Source of the DNA: Streptomyces asiaticus
GTDB lineage: Bacteria; Actinomycetota; Actinomycetes; Streptomycetales; Streptomycetaceae
Direction of reading: 5' to 3'
DNA length: 64,000 nt
NCBI RefSeq assembly: GCF_018138715.1
Contig: NZ_JAGSHX010000006.1
Location: 9,300,001-9,364,000, forward strand
Position numbers and translations under genes: made by a program. The notes beneath the pieces are model-generated. The model saw nothing but the letters and a program-made list of their open reading frames with translations, was not told the origin of the DNA and searched no databases. Shown here in pieces: positions 8,089 through 18,000 of the stretch. Each line of letters opens with the position of its first letter. Position 1 is the stretch's first letter.

Positions 8089-9279
8089 ATGACCACAGCG
8101 GATACGACACCCATCGCCTATCCCTTCAACTCCGCCGAGGGGCTCGCGCTCAGCGAGGCGTACGACCAGGCCAGGAACCGCACCGGATTACTCCGGGTGC
8201 GCATGCCCTACGGTGAGCCCGCCTGGCTGGCCACGCGGTACGCCGACGCCCGGCTGGTGCTCGGGGACCGGCGCTTCAGCCGGGCCGCGGCGCTCCACCA
8301 CGATGTGCCACGGCAGTCCGAGGCCCGGCGCGACAGCGGCATCCTGACCATGGACCCGCCCGACCACACCCGGCTGCGCACCCTCGTGGCCAAGGCGTTC
8401 ACCGTCCACCAGGTGGAGAAACTCCGCCCGTGGGTAAGGCAGTTGACCCATGACCTGCTCGACGAGCTCGAGGCCGCGGGGCCACCCGTCGATCTCGTGG
8501 ACCGCTACGCCCTGCCCATTCCGGTCGGGGTCATCTGCGCCCTGCTCGGCGTCCCGGAGGAGGATCGCCCCAAGTTCCGCACCTGGAGCGACGCCGTGCT
8601 GTCCACCAGCTCCCTGAGCGCCGAGGAGTTCGACCGGAACCGCGATGAGCTGCGCGCCTATATGGCCGGGCTGATCGAGGAGCATCGCATCCGCCCGCGG
8701 GACGACATCATGACGTCGCTGATCGAGGCGAGGGACGCGGGCGACCGGCTGTCCGAGCTCGAGCTCGTCGATCTGTGCGTGGGCATCCTGGTGGCCGGGC
8801 ACGAGACCACGGCCACCCAGATCCCCAACTTCGTGCTGACGCTCCTGGACCACCCGGACGAACTGCGCCGGTTGCGCGAGGAGCCCGCACTGCTGCACGG
8901 CGCCGTCGAGGAGCTGCTGCGCTTCGTCCCGCTGGGCATGGCGGCGTCCTTCCCCCGCTACGCCACCGAGGACGTCGAGGTGGGCGGCACTCTGGTGCGC
9001 GCCGGGGAGCCCGTGCTCGTCGCCGTCGGCTCGGCCAACCGCGACGCGCTGCGCTTCGACGAGCCGGGCACCCTGAATGTCGCCCGCCCCGCCACCCAGC
9101 ACCTGGGCTTCGGCCACGGTGTGCACCACTGCCTGGGCGCGCCCCTGGCCCGGCTGGAGCTCCAGGAGGCGCTCGGCGCGCTGATCACCCGCTTCCCCGG
9201 TCTGCGGCTGGCCGGGGATGTGGAGTGGAAGGGCCAGATGCTGGTCCGTGGGCCTCGCGTCATGCCCATCGGGTGGTGA
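8089..9279 (+). CDS. Cytochrome P450 (bacterial class I)
   Basis: A 396-residue soluble P450 with all hallmarks: I-helix AGHETT (residues 236-241) for oxygen activation, K-helix EELLR, and the heme loop FGHGVHHCLGAPLAR with proximal thiolate Cys348. ATG 8089 follows AAGGGAGG at good spacing. Its GTGA overlap with the ferredoxin gene gives it a coupled redox partner; a ferredoxin reductase is not in the window. The overall look is of the CYP105/CYP107-type streptomycete enzymes that hydroxylate drugs, macrolides or peptides. It lies 2.5 kb from the 3' end of the NRPS transcription unit, on the other strand and under its own TetR. A tailoring role on the peptide is possible but not shown. Confidence 0.92.
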   Translation: MTTADTTPIAYPFNSAEGLALSEAYDQARNRTGLLRVRMPYGEPAWLATRYADARLVLGDRRFSRAAALHHDVPRQSEARRDSGILTMDPPDHTRLRTLVAKAFTVHQVEKLRPWVRQLTHDLLDELEAAGPPVDLVDRYALPIPVGVICALLGVPEEDRPKFRTWSDAVLSTSSLSAEEFDRNRDELRAYMAGLIEEHRIRPRDDIMTSLIEARDAGDRLSELELVDLCVGILVAGHETTATQIPNFVLTLLDHPDELRRLREEPALLHGAVEELLRFVPLGMAASFPRYATEDVEVGGTLVRAGEPVLVAVGSANRDALRFDEPGTLNVARPATQHLGFGHGVHHCLGAPLARLELQEALGALITRFPGLRLAGDVEWKGQMLVRGPRVMPIGW

Positions 9280-9500
9280 GCCGGATGACCTGGAAGGCGG
9301 AGGTCGACGGCGGCCGGTGCATGGCGTCCGGCATGTGCGCCGGTATCGCCCCCGACCTGTTCGCCCTCGACGAGGAGCACGCCCGGCCGCGACGCGAGGA
9401 GGTCCCGGAGGAGGAGCGGGTGCTGGACGCGGCGGACTCCTGTCCCGCGCTGGCGATCACCATTCGCGACGGCACCACGACCGTCGGACCGCGTCCCTGA
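9276..9500 (+). CDS. [3Fe-4S] ferredoxin, P450 redox partner
   Basis: A 74-residue protein from GTG 9276, which overlaps the P450 stop as GTGA (translational coupling). ATG 9285 is an alternative start three codons later. The cluster ligands are visible as C-MASGM-C near the N-terminus and SCP near the C-terminus, the pattern of small single-cluster [3Fe-4S] ferredoxins encoded beside actinobacterial P450s. The acidic surface (DEEH, EEVPEEERVLD) fits a P450 electron donor. Two copies of a 17-base repeat overlap and follow its stop. Confidence 0.9.
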   Translation: MSRMTWKAEVDGGRCMASGMCAGIAPDLFALDEEHARPRREEVPEEERVLDAADSCPALAITIRDGTTTVGPRP

Positions 9501-9527
9501 ACCCCGTCCGTCCCTGAACCCCGTCCG
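9494..9527. repeat. 17-bp tandem direct repeat at the ferredoxin stop
   Basis: TCCCTGAACCCCGTCCG occurs twice in succession (9494-9510 and 9511-9527). The first copy carries the ferredoxin TGA. It looks like a small slippage duplication. The sequence just after it, GACCC-C-GGGTC (9531-9541), can form a short stem between the convergent ferredoxin and methyltransferase genes. Confidence 0.7.
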
Positions 9528-9539
9528 GAAGACCCCGGG

Positions 9540-10403
9540 TCAGGACTTCTGCGCGACGCCCGCCCAGAAGGACACCTCTTCGTCGGTCACATCGCCGGTC
9601 TCCACATGGGAGTCCCTTTCGGCCAGGTCGGCGCGCCAGCGGTGCGGCACCTCCAGGCCCGGTTCGACCAGCTCCAGACCGGTGAAGAAGCGCTCCACCT
9701 CGTCCCTGGTGCGGATTTTCCCCTGGATGCCACCGCTGTGGTAGACCTGCACGGTCTTCTGGGTGGCCTCGGGGTCGAAGTCCGGGGTGATGTGGCTCAG
9801 CACCAGGAAGGAGCCGGGGACGAGCGCGTCGACCAGCCGCTGGACGAGGTCGTACGGGCCCCACTCGTCGGGGACGAAGTGCAGGAGCGAGACGAGGCTC
9901 AGCGCGACCGGCTGGGAGAGGTCCAGCACCTCGGTGAGGTCGGGCGAGGCGAGGATGGCCTCGGGCTCGGTGACGTCCCCGTGCACATAGGCGGTGCGGC
10001 CCTCGGGGTGGCTCTTGAGCAGGGCCTGGGCATGGGCGAGGACGATGGGGTCGTTGTCCACGTAGACGACCCGGGACTCCGGGGCGATGCCCTGGGCGAC
10101 CTCGTGCAGATTCGGCCGGGTGGGAATGCCGGTGCCGATGTCGAGGAACTGGCGGATGCCCCGATCGGCGGCGAGGAACCGGATCGCGCGGTGCATCCAG
10201 GCCCGGTTGGTCCGGGCGGCGATCATGACACCCGGCCACAGGGTGAGCACCTTGGCCGCGGCCTCACGGTCGGCGACGTAGTTGTCCTTGCCGCCCAGGA
10301 AGTAGTCGTACATCCGGGCGCTGTGCGGTCGCCCCTGGTTGAGGGGGGAGTTGGGGGGCTCCGGCCCGCTTCCGGTCTGGGATGCCACCCCTTGCGCGGT
10401 CAC
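9540..10403 (-). CDS. SAM-dependent methyltransferase, DUF574 family
   Basis: A 287-residue protein from GTG 10403, preceded by a GGAGGAG ribosome site. It opens with the DUF574 signature HSARMYDYFLGGKDNYVADREAA and has the SAM-binding motif QFLDIGTGIPT, the acidic strand-2 end VVYVDNDPIV, and VHGDVTEPEAIL. These are stand-alone Rossmann methyltransferases, extremely numerous in Streptomyces, and almost none has an established substrate. It follows the NRPS/mbtH unit on the same strand but is separated from it by a strong hairpin terminator, so it is probably a separate transcript. A tailoring role is unsupported. Confidence 0.88.
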   Translation of the reverse strand: MTAQGVASQTGSGPEPPNSPLNQGRPHSARMYDYFLGGKDNYVADREAAAKVLTLWPGVMIAARTNRAWMHRAIRFLAADRGIRQFLDIGTGIPTRPNLHEVAQGIAPESRVVYVDNDPIVLAHAQALLKSHPEGRTAYVHGDVTEPEAILASPDLTEVLDLSQPVALSLVSLLHFVPDEWGPYDLVQRLVDALVPGSFLVLSHITPDFDPEATQKTVQVYHSGGIQGKIRTRDEVERFFTGLELVEPGLEVPHRWRADLAERDSHVETGDVTDEEVSFWAGVAQKS

Positions 10404-10504
10404 GTGGTGTTCTCCTCCGTATCCGGGCGCGATCCCTCACGCCGCGGCCGACTGTCCCAAGGATGGTAACCGCGTGATCGCATGGGGAAGTTGAGGGGCC
10501 CGGT

Positions 10505-10532
10505 GCGGCCGGCGCCATCACGCGCCGGCCGC
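10505..10532 (-). terminator. Strong terminator closing the NRPS operon
   Basis: Perfect 11-bp stem GCGGCCGGCGC (10505-10515) and GCGCCGGCCGC (10522-10532) with a CATCAC loop, 20 bases beyond the mbtH-like stop codon on the minus strand. It separates the NRPS unit from the methyltransferase gene. Confidence 0.8.
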
Positions 10533-10552
10533 GCCGCGTCACCAGGCCCCGG

Positions 10553-10756
10553 TCAGGAGGCCGCGTTGTCCATGCGTTCGCGCAGGCTGCGCGGCCGCAT
10601 GTCGGTCCACACCTCGTCGACGTAGGCGGAGCACTCGTCCTTGGTGCCCTCCTTGCCGACGGTGTGCCAGCCCTCGGGCACCTCGAGGTCGGCGGGCCAC
10701 AGCGAGTACTGGTCCTCGTCGTTGCGCAGCACCTGGTAGCGGGCGTTGTCGTCCAT
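10553..10756 (-). CDS. MbtH-like protein (NRPS adenylation chaperone)
   Basis: A 67-residue MbtH-family protein. The family tryptophans and conserved blocks are present: QYSLWPADLEVPEGWHTVGKEG, C-x-AYVDEVWTDMRP and a SL..RM tail. MbtH proteins bind the N-terminal subdomain of adenylation domains and are needed for their folding or activity, so this one most likely serves one or more of the ten A domains encoded upstream. An AGGAGAG ribosome site precedes ATG 10756. It lies 63 bases after the MFS gene and is the last gene before the terminator, which fits a polycistronic unit. Confidence 0.95.
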   Translation of the reverse strand: MDDNARYQVLRNDEDQYSLWPADLEVPEGWHTVGKEGTKDECSAYVDEVWTDMRPRSLRERMDNAAS

Positions 10757-10819
10757 GGTCGTTCTCTCCTGTCGATGATCGGTCGGATCGGAAATGGCCG
10801 GTGAGGTGTCGGATGAGGG

Positions 10820-12070
10820 TCAGTCGGCCGGCCGCCCGGCCTCATGGCGGCGGGACAGCGTGCGCAGGGTCGGGCTGACGGTGGCCAGGACGGCCGCGGC
10901 GGCCATCCCCGCCGAGCAGAGCAGGATCGCCCGGTCGCCCGGCAGGGCCTGGGCGAGCGATCCGCCCAGCGCGGGACCCGCCGCGCCCGCGGCACCGCAG
11001 GCCAGGACGAGTGTGCTGGTGAGCCTGCCGCGCAGCTCGTCGGGGGTGCGCAGCAGCTGGTCGGTCATGATGGCGGTGTTCGCCGTGGGCGGGAACAGCG
11101 CCATCAGCGCGAACAGCACCCCGATGAGATAGCCGCTGTCCATCAGCACGGTGACCGGGGCGAGCACGGCCAGCGCCCAGAACACCGCGATGATGCCGCC
11201 GTACGGGCCCAGCCGACGGTGCAGTACGGGCGCCAGCAGCGCGCCCGCCACCCCGCCCACCCCGAGCATGGCGGCCATCACGCCGACCTCCCCGGAGGGC
11301 ACGCCCCGGGACTCGGCGAGCACGATGACGACGAGGTAGAAGGCGCTGAAGAACAGGTTGAGCACCACCGCGCACACCACCGTGACCCGGATCCGGCGCT
11401 CCCGCCACACCCACCGCAGCCCGGCCAGCGCCTCCCGGCCCAGGGGGCCCACCCCAGCGGCGGACCGCTCGCGCCGGGGCAGCCGGACGAAGAGCAGCGC
11501 GACGAAGGAGAGCGTATGTGTCACGGCGTCCACCAGGAAGGGCACGAACCGCCCCACGGCGAACAGGAACCCGCCGGTCGCGGTGCCCGCCAGCTGCCCC
11601 ATCGAGGCCCGTGCCGTGTTCATCGCCACCGCCGTGGGCAGATGCTCGTCCGCCACCAGTGCGGGCAGCGAAGCGCTCTCCGCCGGTTCGAAGAGCGCCG
11701 CGCTCGCCCCGGACACCGCCGCCACGACGACCATGTGCCAGACGGTGGCCGCACCGGCCCACACGGCGGCCACCAGACTGATGGCGGAGACCGCCTGGGC
11801 CGCCTCACAGCCCAGCATGATGGCCTTGCGGTCGTAGCGGTCCACCAGGACACCCGCCGGGAGCCCGGCCACCATCTGCGCGGCGGCGATGGTGCCCATG
11901 ACCAGACCGGAGGCGGCACCCGAGCCGGTGAGCGCGAGGACCAGCAGCGGAAACGCGATCAGCGCCGTGTGGAAGCCGAACTCCGAGAGCGCCTGACTGC
12001 CCCACAGCAGCCGGTAGTCCCGGTTGCGCGAGAGCGGAACCGGCGGCGACACCGGCGGGGCCGCGGTCAT
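10820..12070 (-). CDS. MFS exporter, likely efflux/self-resistance for the NRPS product
   Basis: A 416-residue membrane protein with about ten to twelve hydrophobic helices. The segment [18 protein letters not shown] between helices 2 and 3 is the major-facilitator motif A. Overall it resembles the MFS_3/EntS-type exporters found in NRPS and siderophore clusters. Its ATG (12070-12068) overlaps the NRPS stop (12069-12067) as ATGA, so it is translationally coupled to the synthetase. That coupling strongly suggests a role in exporting the peptide, although the direct evidence is only family and position. The C-terminal end ([18 protein letters not shown]) is cytosolic and basic. Confidence 0.88.
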   Translation of the reverse strand: MTAAPPVSPPVPLSRNRDYRLLWGSQALSEFGFHTALIAFPLLVLALTGSGAASGLVMGTIAAAQMVAGLPAGVLVDRYDRKAIMLGCEAAQAVSAISLVAAVWAGAATVWHMVVVAAVSGASAALFEPAESASLPALVADEHLPTAVAMNTARASMGQLAGTATGGFLFAVGRFVPFLVDAVTHTLSFVALLFVRLPRRERSAAGVGPLGREALAGLRWVWRERRIRVTVVCAVVLNLFFSAFYLVVIVLAESRGVPSGEVGVMAAMLGVGGVAGALLAPVLHRRLGPYGGIIAVFWALAVLAPVTVLMDSGYLIGVLFALMALFPPTANTAIMTDQLLRTPDELRGRLTSTLVLACGAAGAAGPALGGSLAQALPGDRAILLCSAGMAAAAVLATVSPTLRTLSRRHEAGRPAD

Positions 12071-15000
12071 ACGGTGCCCCGGCAGTCCCCGGCGATCCGG
12101 CGCAGCGCCTCCGCGAAGTCCCCGGCCACCGCCTCCACGGTCGCCCTCTCGTGCACATCGGGGCGGTAGCGCCAGGTGAAGCCGAGCCGGCCGTCCTGCA
12201 CCGCGCCCACCACCTCCAGCAGATGGGAACCGCCCTCGCGCGGATCGTGGTCCTGGCCGAACGAGCCGTGCTCGGCGTGGACCAGACCGCCCTGGGACTC
12301 GGCCGACCGGGCGTCCCACTGGCCCAGGTAGTTGAACACGATCTGCGGCCCGTCGCCGTGCCGGGACAGCCGCTCGCGCAGCCCGGGTGGGCCGAAGGCG
12401 CGCAGCGCACCGAAGCCGAAGCCGTTGCCGGGGACGGTCCGCAGCCGCCGCCGCACCGACTTGACCAGCCCCCGCCAGTCGGCCGGCCCGCCGTCGGGGA
12501 GGTCCGGCAGCTCGAAGGAGACCGGATACATGGTGGTGAACCAGCCCACCGTACGGGAGAGATCGACACCGTCCAGGACGTCCTCGCGGCCATGGCCCTC
12601 GAGCTCCACCGACACCCGCTCCTGGCCCGTCCAGCGGGACAGCGCCAGCGCGAGGGCGGCGAGCAGCACATCGTTGATGCGGGTGCGATAGGCCGTGGGC
12701 GCCGAGCGCAGCAGCGCCTCGGTGTCCCGCTCGTCGAGCTCGACCGGCACCGTACCGATCTCGGGCCCGGGCGTGGCCACCTGATGGTCGACCGGCAGCG
12801 GCCGGGCGTCGAGGGCCTCGCACCAGTGGTCGGCCTCGTGGTCCAGGCCGCCCTCGGCGACATGCTCCGCGAGCCGCCGCGCCCAGTCGCGGAAGGCGGT
12901 GGTCTTGGTGCCGAGGTCCACCGGTTCGCCCCGCACGCCCTGCTGATAGGCGATGTCCAGGTCGTCCAGCAGGATCCGCCAGGACACCCCGTCGATGACC
13001 AGGTGGTGCGCGGTCAGGAAGAGGAACGGCCGCCGGGCCTCGCCGAAGCGGAACAGCGCGGCCCGCAGCAGCGGCCCCCGGCCCAGGTCGAAGCCCGCGT
13101 GGAGCGCGTCGGCCGCCTTCTCCATCGCCGCGTCCGCCTCCCGGGCCGGCAGACCGGACAGGTCGTGGCGGTCCAGGACGGCGCCGTCGCCATCCGGCTC
13201 CGGGACGTGGCCGTGCCACTCGCCGCCGTGCTCGGTGAACCGGGTGCGCAGCGCGTCATGGTGGACCAGGAGCGCGGCCAGCGCCCCCTCCAGCGCCTTC
13301 TCGTCCGGCTCCTGGTGCAGCTCCAGCAGCGTGGACTGGTTGAAGTGGCGCGGATTCACGGTGTGGGTGGCGAAGAACCAGCGCTGGATCGGGGTGAGCG
13401 GAAGCGCCCCGGTCACCGGCTCCGCACGGCCCTCGTCCCGCTCGGTCGTGGCCACGGTGGCGAGCCCCGCCACCGTCTGATGGGTGAACAGGTCCTTGGT
13501 GGTCAGCCGCAGCCCGGCCTGCCGGACGCGGGAGACCACCTGGATGCTGAGGATGGAGTCCCCGCCGAGCTCGAAGAAGTTGTCCTCCACGCCCACCCGT
13601 TCCAGGCCGAGCACATCGGCCCAGATGTCCGCGATCCGGCGCTCCATCGGGGTGCGCGGGGCCACATGGCCCGCACCGGAGGTGACGGGCGCCGGGTCCG
13701 GGTCGGGCAGAGCCCGGCGGTCCACCTTGCCGTTGGCCGTGAGCGGAAGGGCATCCAGGGTGGCGAACGCCGACGGCACCATATGGGACGGAAGGGTCCG
13801 CCCCAGGACGTCGCGCAGCGAGGCGGCGGTCGGCGAGGTGCCCGGCGCCGGGACCACATAGCCCACCAGGCGCTTCCCACCGGAGGGCTGCTCCGGTGTC
13901 GGGGCGGTCTCCCGTACGGCGACCACCGCTTCCCGCACCTCAGGGCTGCGCCGCAGCGCGCTCTCCACCTCGCCGAGCTCGATCCGGAAGCCCCGCACCT
14001 TGACCTGGTCGTCGGCCCGGCCCAGGAATACGAGCTCACCGTCGCCGGTCCACCGCACCACATCGCCGGTGCGGTACATCCGGCCGCCCGCCGGGCCGAA
14101 CGGATCGGCCACGAACCGCGCGGCGGTCAGCCCCGGACGGCCGAGGTACCCCCGCGCCAGACCCGTGCCCGCCACATACAGCTCCCCGGCCACGCCCACC
14201 GGCACCGGGCGCAGCGCCTCGTCCAGTACGTAGACCCGGGTGTTCGGGATCGGCCGGCCGATCGGCGGCACCCCCGACCCGGCGGTCAGCGGCCCGGACC
14301 AGGTGCTCACCACCGTGGCCTCGGTCGGGCCGTAGGAGTTGACCATCCGGCGCCCCGGCGCCCAGCGGTCCACCAGCTCCGCGGAGCAGGCGTCGGCGCC
14401 GACGATCAGGGTCCGCAGATCCGGCAGCCCCGTCCGCCGGTCCGCCTCCTCCATGGTGGCCAGCGCGGCCGGGGGGATCAGCGCATGGGTGATCCGCTGC
14501 CCGCCGAGCACCTCGGCCAGCCGCTCGCCCAGCAGCGGGCCCTCGTCGCCGATCACCAGCGCCGCGCCACGGGGCAGCGAGACACACAGCTCCAGGACGG
14601 AGGCGTCGAAGCTGGGCGAGGAGAACTGGAGCACCCGGTCCCCGGCCCGCACGTCGTAGTGCGCGGCCGCGGCGGCCGAGAAACCGGCCAGCCCGGCATG
14701 GGTGACCACGACCGCCTTGGGCACACCGGTGGAGCCGGAGGTGTAGATGACATACGCCGGATGGTCCGGCGTCAGGCCACGGCGGGGCGGTGGCCCGGCG
14801 GGGCCCTCCTCGGCCCACACCGAGGCCGCCTCGTCGAGCACCACCGAGGGCGCGGCGTCCCGCAGCATGAACGCCACCCGCTCCTTCGGATAGCCGGGGT
14901 CGACCGGCAGGAACGCACCACCCGCCTTCGCCACGGCCAGCTGCGCCACCAGCATCTCCACCGAACGCGGCAGCACCAGCGCCACCAGCCGCTCCGGCCC

Positions 15001-18000
15001 CACGCCCCGGCCGATCAGCCGGTGTGCCAGCCGGTTCGCGGCCACCTCCAGCTCGGCGAAGGTGAGATCGCCCTTCCCGTACCGCACGGCGGTGGCGTCC
15101 GGCGAGACGGCCACCTGCCGTTCGAACAGCTCGCGCAGCGTGGCCGGCTCCACCTCCAGACGGGTGTCGTTCCACTCGACCAGGGTGCGCCGCAGCTCGG
15201 CCGGGGTGGTCAGCGGCAGCGCGCCCACCGGCCGCTCCGGATCCTCGGCGATCCCGGCGAGCAGCGTCCGCAGGGCCGTGCCCATCCGCTCCACCGTCGA
15301 GGCGTCGAACAGATCGGTGCTGTAGCCGATCAGCCCGCGCAGCAGACCCTCCTCGGCCTCGGCGAACTCGAAGGTGAGGTCGAAGGCGGCGGTCCGGGTG
15401 TCGAGTTCCACGTCCGCCAGCTCCAGACCGGGTAGCTCCAGCGCCTGCCCCGGGGCGTTCTGGAGCACCACCATCGCCTGGAACAGCGGTGTCCGGCTGG
15501 TGTCACGCACCGGCCGCACCTCGTCCACCACCCGCTCGAACGGCACTGCCTGATGGGCGAAGGCGTCCAGGACGGTGCCGCGCACCTCGGCCAGGAAGTC
15601 GCCGAAGCGGGCGTGCGGATCGACGGTGGAGCGCAGCACCAGGGTGTTGACGAAGAAGCCGATCAGCCGCTCCACCTCGGGGCGCTCCCGCCCCGAGGTG
15701 ACGGTGCCCACCGCGATGTCCCGCCCGCCCGACAGCCGCGCCAGCAGGATCTGGGCCGCCGCCACCAGCGTCATGAACAGGGTGGTGCCCCGCGCCTGCC
15801 CGAACTCCTTCAGGCGCGAGCTCACCCCGGCGGGCACCGCGAACTCCACGGCGGCGCCGCTCTTCGTCCGCACCGCCGGGCGGGGCCGGTCGGTGGGCAC
15901 CTCCAGCGCCGGCACATCGGCCAACTGCCGTGTCCAGTAGGCCAGTTCCTCATCCGCGCGCGGGGCGGTGAGTTCGGTCCGCTGCCAGGCGGCGAAGTCC
16001 GCGTAACTCACCGGGAGCGGGGGCAGCGCCGCGGGCTCACCGCTCAGCGCCGCCCGGTACAGCTCCCGCAGATCGCCGGTGAGCACACCGGTGGACCAGC
16101 CGTCCGTGATGATGTGGTGCAGCGTCAGGCTCAGCATGTGCTCCTGGGCGCCGAGCCGGATCAGCCCGGTGCGCAGCAGCGGGCCGCGCCGCAGATCGAA
16201 TGGGCGCGCCCGTTCGTACGCCAGCAGCTCCCGCAGTTCCACCTCCCGCTCGGCGGCGGGGAGATGGGACAGATCGTACGGATCGAGCCGGATCTCCCGG
16301 GGGTCGTGCACGATCTGCACCCCGCGGCCGTCCACCGCGTCGAAGGTGGTCCGCAGCGACTCGTGCCGGGCCACCAGCGCGGTCAGCGCCGCGCTGAGCG
16401 CGTCCACATCGAGGGCTCCCCGCATCCGCAGCGCCAGCGGGGTGATGTACTCGGCGCTGTCGGGGGCGAAGGAGTCCAGGAACCACAGCCGCTGCTGCGG
16501 ATAGGACAGCGGCAGCTCGCCGTCCCGGGCCACCGGTGTGATCGGGGCGGGCCGGTCCGTACCGCGGCCCTCCGCGCCGCCGAGCGCCTCGGCCAGGGCG
16601 GCGACGGTCGGATGGGTGAACACCAGGCGGGGCGACGGCTCCACCCCGAGCACCTCCCGCAGCCGTGAGGTGAGCCGGATGGAGAGGATCGAGTCGCCGC
16701 CGAGCTCGAAGAAGTTGTCCCCGGCGCCGACGCGTTCGACCTCCAGCACCTCGGCCCAGACCGCCGCCACGGCCTGCTCGAACCCCTCGCGCGGCGCCCG
16801 GTAGGGCGTGCGGCGGGTGTCCGGGGCGGGTGCGGGCAGCGCCGCGCGGTCCAGCTTCCCGGTGGGGCCGAGCGGCAGCGCGTCCAGCGGGACGACGGCG
16901 GACGGCACCATGTAGTCCGGCAGCCGCTCGGCCGCGTACGCCCGCAGCAGGTCGCCCTCCACCGGGGTGTCGCAGGCGGCCACCACATAGGCCACCAGCC
17001 GCTTGCCACCGGGACCGTCCGCGCGGGCCACCACCGCGACATCCGCCACCTCGGGATGCCCGGCCAGCACCCCCTCCACCTCGCCCGGCTCGATCCGGAA
17101 GCCACGGACCTTGACCTGGTCATCGGCGCGGCCGAGGAACTCCACCGTGCCGTCCGGGCGTCGCCGCGCCAGATCGCCGGTGCGGTACATCCGCTCCCCG
17201 GCCGGCCCATACGGATCGGGGAGGAACGCCGCGGCGGTCGGTCCTGGCCGGCCGAGGTAGCCACGCGCCACCCCCTCACCGGCGACGAAGAGCTCGCCGA
17301 CCACACCCGGCGGCACGATTCGCATCCTGGGGTCCAGGACATGGACCCGCATGTTGTCCAGCGGCCGGCCGATCGGCACCACCTCGGGCACCTCCTCGGC
17401 GCGGGACATCGGGAAGTACGTGGCGAAGGTCGTGGTCTCGGTCGGCCCGTAGCCGTCCACCACGGTCAGCCCGGGGCAGCGCTCCAGCACCCGGCGCACC
17501 GAGGCCGCGGGCACCACATCGCCGCCGGTCCACACCTCGCGCAGGCCGGTGAAGCAGTCCGGCGCGTCATGCGCCAGCAGCCGGAACAGCCCGGCGGTCA
17601 GCCAGAGCCCGGTCACCGCGTGCTCGGCCACCAGGCGGCGCACCGCGGCGGCGTCCAGCTCGCCCGATGTCACCACCACCCGGCCACCGTTCAGCAGCGG
17701 CACCCACATCTCGTAGGTGGCGGCGTCGAACGCCACCGGCGAGTGCAGCGGCACCCGCTCATGCCCGCCACCGCCGAAGGCACGGTCCAGGGCGAGCGCC
17801 ACCACATCGCGATGGCGCACCCCCACGGCCTTCGGCACACCGGTCGACCCGGAGGTGAACATCACATACGCCAGCTGGTCCCGGTGCACCGGCACCGCGG
17901 GCGCCGCCGGCTCGCCCTCCCGGGCGGCGGCCACCTCCTCCGGTGTCAGCACGACCGCGGCGCCCGCCTGGTCCAGCAGCGTCCGCCGCCGGTCGCGCGG

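Noticed and set aside
9540..10403. The DUF574 methyltransferase as an N-methylating tailoring enzyme of the peptide
   Set aside because: A strong terminator separates it from the NRPS unit and this family occurs in dozens of unrelated places in Streptomyces genomes.
12067..13500. A cis thioesterase at the end of the second NRPS
   Set aside because: The terminal domain has [23 protein letters not shown] and RTVGWFT, which are epimerase motifs, and ends at the stop. No GxSxG thioesterase motif was found there.
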